DNA of 6,186 nt. Origin: Opitutaceae bacterium (GTDB lineage: Bacteria; Verrucomicrobiota; Verrucomicrobiia; Opitutales; Opitutaceae). A program made the position numbers and the translations under genes. This document shows, piece after piece, positions 1-4,557 of the stretch (within the stretch, counting starts at the first letter, position 1; each line of letters begins with the position of its first letter). Location of the stretch: the NCBI GenBank assembly GCA_020847775.1, contig JADLBI010000024.1:1-6186 (forward strand), written 5' to 3'. Under the pieces are notes generated by a model. The model was given only the letters and a program-made list of their open reading frames with translations. It had not been told where the DNA came from and did no database searches.

Positions 1-315
1 CACTACGAAAATCTCTTCACCGCCATCGACGAGATCGCCGAACGCGTGCGCGCGCTCGATGCCTACGCCCTCGGCGGCCTGCGCGCCTTCACCAAAGAAG
101 CGGGGATGGACGAATTTCCCACCGGCAGCGTCCCGGCCCGCGATTACGTCGCCGGCCTCGTGATGGCTCACGAAAAGACCCTGTCCGACGCCGTGGCCCT
201 CCGCGACGCCTCCGGTGAAACCAACGATTTGGAAACACAGGATCTTGCCATCGGCCGTATCACGTGGCACCAAAAGACCCTCTGGATGCTCAAAAGCTAC
301 CTGAAGTCCGTCTGA
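1..315 (+). CDS. dps: Dps family ferritin-like DNA-binding/iron-storage protein, 5'-truncated by window edge
   Basis: The reading frame is open from base 1 to a TGA at 313-315 and gives 104 residues, the C-terminal part of a protein usually 150-180 long. The start codon lies outside the window; a GTG at 46 is in frame but internal. The opening residues (HYENLFTAIDEIAERVRALD) match the Dps ferroxidase helix: the Asp and Glu spaced four apart (visible residues 10 and 14) correspond to the metal ligands Asp78 and Glu82 of E. coli Dps. The His and Asp ligands from the preceding helix would be upstream. Dps proteins form dodecameric shells that oxidise Fe(II), usually with hydrogen peroxide, store the mineral and protect DNA in the cytoplasm. 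The C-terminus ends soon after the last helix (KTLWMLKSYLKSV) with no long basic tail, so DNA binding, if any, would have to come from the unseen N-terminus. A terminator follows directly, so this gene ends its transcription unit. Family call fairly sure; bacterioferritin is unlikely. Confidence 0.85.
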   Translation, partial: HYENLFTAIDEIAERVRALDAYALGGLRAFTKEAGMDEFPTGSVPARDYVAGLVMAHEKTLSDAVALRDASGETNDLETQDLAIGRITWHQKTLWMLKSYLKSV

Positions 316-329
316 TCATTGCAATTTCT

Positions 330-360
330 ACGCGCCATCCCCCCGGTGGCGCGTCTTTTT
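330..360 (+). terminator. Rho-independent terminator after the dps gene
   Basis: A perfect 8-bp stem (acgcgcca at 330-337 with tggcgcgt at 347-354) can extend inward by a T-G and a C-G pair. It is followed by C and five T residues (356-360). It lies 14 bases after the dps stop codon, the normal place for an intrinsic terminator. It separates dps from the downstream three-gene unit, which therefore probably has its own promoter in 316-391; I could not pick out convincing -35/-10 elements there. Confidence 0.85.
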
Positions 361-391
361 GAGACCCTTATTGAGACTGAGTTTTAATCCC

Positions 392-823
392 ATGCCCGCC
401 CTCATCGCCAAACCCATTCAATCCTCCGCGCCAACCTGTCCGTTAAACGACGGGGTGGCGGTGCTCGATCAATTGATGGCCGGCCTGTCGTTGGCAAATG
501 AACAACAGGCGCTCGACCTGGCGCTCGATTTGCGCGGTGCGCTGCAATCGGCGAACTCCGCCGAAGCCGCGCTTGAGCTCTTCTTCGCGTTGCGCAACAC
601 GGTCGAGGAACGCCACTACCTGCCCTGCTACCGCCTGCGTCGCTGGTTGCAAAGCCGCGTGCGGGCTTTCGTGCGCCTCGACCGCCAACAGTCCCCCTCG
701 CCTGCCGCCGTGTCACTCGATCAAGCGGACATCCCCGCGTTGCGCGATTACTGCCTCGCCACGCTCGGCGCGGAGTATTCCTTCGGCACCTCGGTGCGGT
801 TTGCATTTGCGGACAACCCTTGA
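392..823 (+). CDS. Hypothetical helical protein, 143 residues
   Basis: I do not recognise this family. The ATG at 392 is preferred over an in-frame TTG at 359, because the TTG lies inside the T-run of the upstream terminator. The product has no signal peptide or membrane segment and looks cytoplasmic. Residues 20-98 are rich in Ala, Leu, Glu and Arg and read as about four amphipathic helices (roughly 20-33, 36-52, 56-72, 76-98). The last is very basic around residues 81-96 (RLRRWLQSRVRAFVRL). A Ser/Pro linker at 100-107 leads to a final short segment with one helix (110-124) and an aromatic tail. The downstream gene starts six bases after the stop, so the two are very likely co-transcribed and perhaps translationally coupled. 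The helical character suggests a binding or adaptor role, possibly with the TPR-like neighbour, but that is inference. No catalytic motif is visible. No Shine-Dalgarno sequence is evident before the start. Confidence 0.7.
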   Translation: MPALIAKPIQSSAPTCPLNDGVAVLDQLMAGLSLANEQQALDLALDLRGALQSANSAEAALELFFALRNTVEERHYLPCYRLRRWLQSRVRAFVRLDRQQSPSPAAVSLDQADIPALRDYCLATLGAEYSFGTSVRFAFADNP

Positions 824-829
824 CCCGCG

Positions 830-1897
830 ATGGGAGCGGACGATTCCCAGTCACTTGACGACGCCGGCTGGCTCGCCCGCGGACAATCATTCGAAGCCTC
901 CGGCACGGCCGCGGCCTTGACCGAAGCGGTCGCGTGCTACGATCGCGCCATCGCGCTGCTGCAATCCGCCCTGCCGCAAAACGCCGCGATCTATCGCCGT
1001 CTCGCCATCGCGTGGATGAATCGCGGCAACGCGTTGCAAAAGCAAATCGGCGGCGCGCTCGACGCCGCGCGCGCTTACGACCGCGCCCTCGCGCTGTTCG
1101 ACTTGGTCAAACCCGCCGATAACGCCGTGCTCAACAGCATGGGTGCCGCCTGGCTCAATCGAGGCCACGCCCTTGCGCAATTGTCCGGACACGATTATCA
1201 ACTCGAAGCCATCGCCTCCACCGACCAAGCCGTCGGCCTGCTGGGCCGATTGCCCGTCAATGAAAACCTCGACTACCGGCTCAACCTCGCCGGGGCGCAG
1301 ACCAACCTCGCGCACCAATTGATCGCGCACGACGCGCCGGACCGTTGGCAAAAAGCCAGTGCCGCCGTCGCCGCCGCGCTCGCCCTCACCGCCACGCACG
1401 AGCAACAACGCGCCGGCTTCGCCGACCTCGGCCTGAAAGCCCGCCGGGCCCTCTGCCAGATCATCGGCCAGTGGTTGATCGAAACCGACGATCCGCCACG
1501 CCACGCGCAACTCATCGCCAGCGCGAGCGACGCGGTTGATACCGGCATGGCGCTCGGCCGCCACTGGGAAACCCTGGGGGTCCCGCACTTTCACCCGCTC
1601 ATCGAGCGGCTGTTTCGCTTCGGCACGGCGTTTTATCGCCGACACCAAGTGCATTTCCTCGCCGACTTTGTGCTCGAAAATCTCGACCCCACGCTGACCA
1701 GCGACGCGTTCGCGCAAAATCCCGCGCTCGTTGCCATCGCGCGCACCGCGCTTGAAGACGCGCGCGGCGATTTGCGCACCCAATTTCCGGTCATCGGCGA
1801 CGATGCCGAGACCACGCGCCGCCTGCAAATCCTGCAAACCCTTGAGGAAGCCGCCGCGCGACTGGGCGTTTCGACCGCCTCCTCCGCTGCTGGTTAA
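830..1897 (+). CDS. TPR-like helical-repeat protein of unknown function, 355 residues
   Basis: The N-terminal half (residues 13-187) is built from four two-helix units. Helix A repeats as GWLARGQSF (13), AWMNRGNAL (61), AWLNRGHAL (107) and AQTNLAHQL (156). Helix B repeats as AVACYDRAI (33), AARAYDRAL (79), AIASTDQAV (127) and ASAAVAAAL (176). This resembles tetratricopeptide repeats but with a period of 46-49 residues instead of 34. Such solenoids usually bind proteins or peptides. The C-terminal half (about 190-345) is also mostly helical and unrecognised, with an aromatic/His-rich stretch near 243-283 and a final helix at 324-346. There is no signal peptide or membrane helix, so it is probably cytoplasmic. 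It starts six bases after the upstream 143-residue gene and ends eleven bases before the PepSY gene, so all three probably form one operon. Function unknown; a scaffold or regulator for its neighbours is inference. Confidence 0.75.
   Translation: MGADDSQSLDDAGWLARGQSFEASGTAAALTEAVACYDRAIALLQSALPQNAAIYRRLAIAWMNRGNALQKQIGGALDAARAYDRALALFDLVKPADNAVLNSMGAAWLNRGHALAQLSGHDYQLEAIASTDQAVGLLGRLPVNENLDYRLNLAGAQTNLAHQLIAHDAPDRWQKASAAVAAALALTATHEQQRAGFADLGLKARRALCQIIGQWLIETDDPPRHAQLIASASDAVDTGMALGRHWETLGVPHFHPLIERLFRFGTAFYRRHQVHFLADFVLENLDPTLTSDAFAQNPALVAIARTALEDARGDLRTQFPVIGDDAETTRRLQILQTLEEAAARLGVSTASSAAG
866..1390 (+). repeat. Four tandem protein-level repeats of ~48 residues (TPR-like)
   Basis: Helix-A motifs begin at residues 13, 61, 107 and 156 (spacing 48, 46, 49) and helix-B motifs at 33, 79, 127 and 176 (spacing 46, 48, 49). 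The offset from A to B within a unit is 18-20. The second and third units are the most alike (AWxNRGxAL) and the fourth is the most diverged. The repeats are seen in the protein, not as near-identical DNA, so they are old duplications and not recent tandem copies. Confidence 0.7.
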
Positions 1898-1908
1898 ATT
1901 TCATCACC

Positions 1909-3093
1909 ATGTCGTTCCGCAAAGTCATCTTCTGGATTCACCTCCTCGCCGGCGTCATCGCCGGCATTTCCATCTTCATCATGTGCCTGACCGGCGTGGC
2001 GCTCGCCTTTGAAAAGGACATCGTCGCGTTCGCGGAACGCGATGTGCGCCGCGTCGAAGTCGGCGATGCCAGCACGCGCCAGTCCCTCGCCGAATTGCAA
2101 AAGGCCGTGCAGGCCGCGCAGCCCGAGGCGCGTCCATCCGCCATCGTCGTTTCGGCCGATCCGGCCGCGGCGGTCGCGTTCCAACTCGGCCGCAGTGGCG
2201 CGCTCTACGCGAATCCTTACACCGGCGAAATCCGCCAGCCCACCACCACGCGCACCCACGATTTCATGCATGTGATGGAAGACTGGCACCGCGTCCTCGC
2301 CCTCAGTGGCGACAACCGTCCCGCCGGCAAAGCCATCAATGGCGCGTGCAACCTCGCGTTCTTCGTGCTCGCCGTCACCGGTCTCTACATTTGGTGGCCG
2401 CGCAAATGGCGCAGCAAAGGCCTGCGCCGCTCGCTCGTGTTTATCAAAACCGACGGCGGCAAGGCGCGGGATTGGAACTGGCACAACGTCATCGGCTTTT
2501 GGTCCGCGCCCGTGCTCATCGTGCTCACCCTGACGGCGCTGCCGATTTCCTACCGCTGGGCCGGCAACCTGATCTACACCTTGTCCGGCGAAGAGCCGCC
2601 GCCGGTTCGCAGCGGCACGCCCGTGCCCGCCGCGCCGACCGTCACTATCCCCGCGCCACCACCCGGCGCGCGCCCGGCCGGCCCGGACGCCTTGCTCGCT
2701 TCCGCCCAAGCCGCTCTGCCGAATTGGAACGAAATCACGCTGCGGCTCGGCGGTGGACGCGGCCCGCGCGGCGGAGAAACTAGTCAAAGCGCTGGTCCGC
2801 AACCAGTCGCCGTTTCCGTCAAGACTCCCGGCACGTGGCCGCGCACGGCATCCACCACACTCGCTTTGAATCCATTCACCGCCGAAGTGCTGCAAACCGA
2901 CACCTTTGCCGATCTCTCGCCCGCGCGGCGTTTCCGCACCTGGACGCGATTTTTGCACACGGGAGAAGCCCTCGGCTGGCCCGGCCAGTTCGTCGCCGGA
3001 CTCGCGTCGCTCGGCGGCTGCGTGCTCGTTTACACGGGCTTCGCGCTGACTTGGCGGCGCTACCGGCGCTGGCGCAGTCAACGCGCGGTTTGA
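1909..3093 (+). CDS. PepSY-associated transmembrane (PepSY_TM) protein, 394 residues
   Basis: This is an inner-membrane protein with four helices at about 8-33, 143-163, 195-215 and 358-381, separated by two large periplasmic regions. Family signatures: the N-terminal His-Leu-Leu-Ala-Gly and LTGVALAFE segment (H11, E35); DWHRVL then TGLYIWWPRKW (126-167); WNWHNVIGFW before helix 3 (189-198); and RFLHTGEALGW then TGFALTWRR near the end. Membrane-proximal histidines H121, H127, H192 and H350 are candidate cofactor ligands. The periplasmic parts carry PepSY-like stretches ending NPYTGEI (102-108) and NPFTAEV (321-327). A Pro/Ala/Gly-rich insert lies at 229-262 and a Gly/Arg-rich loop at 281-290. 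Relatives include FpvG/PiuB-type proteins tied to siderophore uptake and ferric reduction, and others of unknown role, so iron-siderophore reduction is plausible but unproven. No TonB-dependent receptor is seen in the window. It starts eleven bases after the TPR-like gene, probably as the last gene of that operon. The family call is confident; the substrate is not known. Confidence 0.88.
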   Translation: MSFRKVIFWIHLLAGVIAGISIFIMCLTGVALAFEKDIVAFAERDVRRVEVGDASTRQSLAELQKAVQAAQPEARPSAIVVSADPAAAVAFQLGRSGALYANPYTGEIRQPTTTRTHDFMHVMEDWHRVLALSGDNRPAGKAINGACNLAFFVLAVTGLYIWWPRKWRSKGLRRSLVFIKTDGGKARDWNWHNVIGFWSAPVLIVLTLTALPISYRWAGNLIYTLSGEEPPPVRSGTPVPAAPTVTIPAPPPGARPAGPDALLASAQAALPNWNEITLRLGGGRGPRGGETSQSAGPQPVAVSVKTPGTWPRTASTTLALNPFTAEVLQTDTFADLSPARRFRTWTRFLHTGEALGWPGQFVAGLASLGGCVLVYTGFALTWRRYRRWRSQRAV

Positions 3094-3114
3094 TCGCGCG
3101 GACTCTCCGCGCCG
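3094..3114. terminator. Hairpin in the convergent gap, possible shared bidirectional terminator
   Basis: The 24 bases between two converging stop codons contain a perfect 7-bp stem (gcgcgga at 3096-3102, tccgcgc at 3106-3112) around a 3-base loop. Position and symmetry fit a terminator shared by both transcripts. Neither side has a proper run of T: the plus-strand flank reaches only ctttctgttt about 12 bases later, inside the opposing gene. It may therefore be weak, Rho-assisted, or act as a 3'-end stabiliser. Confidence 0.45.
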
Positions 3115-3117
3115 CAC

Positions 3118-3597
3118 TCAACCTTTCTGTTTGTCCAAGTAGCGCTGCACGTCGTCGCTCGTCACGCGGTTGCCGGGGCCGGTGGCCACGATGCCGGTGA
3201 TACTCGCCGGATCGAGCCCCGCCTCCTGCGCTGCCTTCGTCGCCTTGGGCGTCCAAATGACGTTGCCCGCCGATCTGATTGCCGCCGGAGCCGGCGCGCG
3301 CGCCACGGCCGGGGCGGCCGAGGCCGACTGCAGGTGACGCAGACTTTCGTCAGTGGTTTCCAAACGTAGGAACACCGAACCCGAGGTCATCGTCGCGCCG
3401 GCCTTGCCGAGCACGGCGTGCACGGTGCCATCGCACGGGCTTTCAAATTCAAAGGCCGATTTGTCGCTCTCCAAATCCGCTAGCCGCTGACCCTTCGTGA
3501 CCTTGTCGCCGGGTTGGACCTTGATGAGGATGACGCTGAGTTCACTGACCGTCGCGCCCATGGAGGGCACAGGCACATCGATGATAAAAGTTTCCAT
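3118..3597 (-). CDS. Stand-alone lipoyl domain plus E3-binding domain protein (E2-like, no acyltransferase core), 159 residues
   Basis: Residues 1-80 form a biotinyl/lipoyl domain. The lysine to be lipoylated is K46 in ESDKSAFEFESP, with the expected glycines 16 before (G30) and 11 after (G57). The motif is of lipoyl type, not the biotin AMKM type. A Pro/Ala linker (about 90-110) leads to a peripheral-subunit-binding domain at about 114-156 (PKATKAAQEAGLD, then TGPGNRVTSDDVQRYL), which in 2-oxoacid dehydrogenase complexes docks E3 or E1. The protein then ends. E2 subunits normally continue with a ~230-residue acyltransferase domain, but here the stop is followed by a converging gene, so none can follow in frame. 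The ATG at 3597 is chosen because the domain begins immediately after it; the same frame stays open upstream only as an Arg-rich shadow of kdsA. It lies 62 bases after kdsA on the same strand and is probably co-transcribed. Likely cytoplasmic: an accessory lipoyl carrier or E3-tethering subunit, by inference. Confidence 0.85.
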   Translation of the reverse strand: METFIIDVPVPSMGATVSELSVILIKVQPGDKVTKGQRLADLESDKSAFEFESPCDGTVHAVLGKAGATMTSGSVFLRLETTDESLRHLQSASAAPAVARAPAPAAIRSAGNVIWTPKATKAAQEAGLDPASITGIVATGPGNRVTSDDVQRYLDKQKG

Positions 3598-3629
3598 GTG
3601 GGTATGGGGGCAGTGTGCGGCCGAACGCC

Positions 3630-3647
3630 GCGCGGTCAATGCCGCGC
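3630..3647 (-). other. Short GC-rich hairpin between kdsA and the lipoyl-domain gene
   Basis: The 62-base gap holds a perfect 6-bp stem (gcgcgg at 3630-3635, ccgcgc at 3642-3647) with a 6-base loop. No T-run follows in the minus direction, so it is not a standard terminator. It could tune expression of the downstream gene or mark a processing site, or arise by chance in GC-rich DNA. Confidence 0.3.
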
Positions 3648-3659
3648 AACAGACCTCAC

Positions 3660-4454
3660 TCAACCGCGCACGGCGCGCCACACCGCGAGGCACGCGGCCA
3701 GCAGGTCGGGCAGTTCGCGCAGGGGCACCATGTTGGGACCGTCGGAAACCGCGTTGGCCGGATCGGGGTGTGTCTCGATAAACAGCCCGTCGGCTCCGGC
3801 CGCGAGCGCGGCCTTGGCCAGAGGCGGCACAAACTCGCGTTGGCCGCTGCTCTTGCCGCCACCCGCGCCGGGCAGTTGCACGCTGTGCGTCGCGTCGAAG
3901 ATCGTCGGCAGCTTGTTCTGCTGCATGATCGCGAACGAGCGCATGTCCACCACGAGGTTTTGGTAGCCAAAGGTCGTGCCGCGCTCGGTCTGCCAGACTT
4001 CCGTGGCGTGGCCCGCGCGCAACTTGCCGGTGACGTGCACCATCTCGTGCGGTGAGAGAAACTGGCCTTTCTTCACGTTGACCACGCGACCGGTCTCGGC
4101 GGCGGCGATCAGCAGGTCCGTCTGGCGGCAGAGGAACGCGGGGATCTGGATCACGTCGCACACTTCGGCGATGGCTTTGAGCTGCTCGCGTTCGTGCACG
4201 TCGGTCAGCACGGGGAAGCCGTATTCGCGTTTGATAAGCGCGAGCAGGCGCAGACCCTCCGCCATGCCGGTGCCGCGCGGGCCTTGCACGGAGGTGCGGT
4301 TGGCTTTGTCGAACGAGCCCTTGAATACCAGATTCAACTCGGGCCGCGCCACGCGCAGCTCGGCGAGCTTTTCCGCGACGGCGCGGCACACGGTCTCGTT
4401 TTCCAACGAACAGGGTCCGGCGATGACGAGGAGTCTGGCGGGGTCGTGGATCAT
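3660..4454 (-). CDS. kdsA: 2-dehydro-3-deoxyphosphooctonate aldolase (Kdo-8-phosphate synthase), metal-dependent type
   Basis: Catalyses condensation of phosphoenolpyruvate with D-arabinose 5-phosphate to Kdo-8-phosphate, an early step in making Kdo for the LPS inner core; cytoplasmic. The 264-residue product is slightly shorter than E. coli KdsA (about 284). Family motifs run in order: IAGPCSLE (11-18), FKGSFDKANRTS (44-55), IPAFLCRQTDLL (104-115), KKGQFLSP (128-135), ERGTTFGYQNLVVDMR (157-172), DATHSVQLPG (187-196) and FIETHPDP (225-232). Cys15, His190, Glu227 and Asp238 line up with the metal ligands Cys11, His185, Glu222 and Asp233 of the Aquifex enzyme, so this is the metal-dependent class; the E. 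coli type has Asn in place of the Cys. The ATG at 4454 lies a normal distance before the first strand, with no Shine-Dalgarno upstream. It follows pyrG after 103 bases holding an inverted repeat and is followed by the lipoyl-domain gene. pyrG-kdsA pairs occur elsewhere, for example in pseudomonads, and make sense because CMP-Kdo needs CTP. Confidence 0.96.
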   Translation of the reverse strand: MIHDPARLLVIAGPCSLENETVCRAVAEKLAELRVARPELNLVFKGSFDKANRTSVQGPRGTGMAEGLRLLALIKREYGFPVLTDVHEREQLKAIAEVCDVIQIPAFLCRQTDLLIAAAETGRVVNVKKGQFLSPHEMVHVTGKLRAGHATEVWQTERGTTFGYQNLVVDMRSFAIMQQNKLPTIFDATHSVQLPGAGGGKSSGQREFVPPLAKAALAAGADGLFIETHPDPANAVSDGPNMVPLRELPDLLAACLAVWRAVRG

Positions 4455-4463
4455 GAGGTTAAC

Positions 4464-4469
4464 ATTATC
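4464..4469 (-). promoter_or_regulatory. Possible -10 element upstream of kdsA
   Basis: On the minus strand the hexamer GATAAT, one mismatch from TATAAT, lies nine bases before the kdsA ATG in the only AT-rich patch of the gap (about 4459-4472). No good -35 is found at 16-18 bases spacing, where the inverted repeat occupies the site. If active, transcription would begin within a few bases of the ATG, giving a nearly leaderless message. Weak call. Confidence 0.22.
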
Positions 4470-4470
4470 A

Positions 4471-4551
4471 TGTCATGCTGAGCAAAGCGAAGCATCCAGC
4501 AAGTCCCGCCTTGCGGCCGGAAGTGGATCCTTCACTGCGTTCAGGCTGACA
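4471..4551. repeat. 81-bp imperfect inverted repeat in the pyrG-kdsA gap (dispersed-repeat or MITE-like)
   Basis: Left arm 4471-4498 begins tgtcatgctgagc and ends gcatcca. The reverse complement of the right arm, 4524-4551, begins tgtcagcctgaac and ends ggatcca. By eye 21 of 28 positions agree. The 25-base centre (4499-4523) has its own small inverted repeats (gcaag with cttgc; ccgc with gcgg). As RNA it would fold into one long, imperfect hairpin. The arm resembles a short intergenic repeat of the tgtcatnctgagc type that I recall as scattered through many unrelated genomes; this is memory, not a search. It starts six bases after the pyrG stop, has no T-run, and no clear target-site duplication is visible. 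Confidence 0.75.
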
Positions 4552-4557
4552 GCAGGG

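Noticed and set aside
359..391. TTG at 359 as the start of the 143-residue protein.
   Set aside because: It lies in the T-run of the upstream terminator, so it would be the least likely place for a ribosome start; ATG at 392 is in frame.
316..391. A promoter for the three-gene plus-strand unit.
   Set aside because: One is expected here, but no -35/-10 pair with acceptable spacing stood out; the 8-bp palindrome attgcaat near 319 alone is not enough.
402..920. Overlapping frames on both strands across the 143-residue gene (402-890 minus, 443-688 minus, 498-920 plus).
   Set aside because: Their products are very Arg/Ser/Pro-rich and unlike folded proteins. The 392-823 frame fits the terminator upstream and the gene downstream best.
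887..3117. Long minus-strand open frames (887-1837 and 1894-3117) opposite the TPR-like and PepSY genes.
   Set aside because: They mirror real genes, have Arg/Gly-rich, low-complexity products without motifs, and match the usual antisense shadows of GC-rich DNA.
3598..4389. The lipoyl gene's frame stays open upstream to 4389, giving a possible 423-residue protein.
   Set aside because: The extra part overlaps kdsA out of frame, is Arg/Ala-rich with no domain, and the lipoyl domain begins right after the ATG at 3597. It is a GC-driven open frame.
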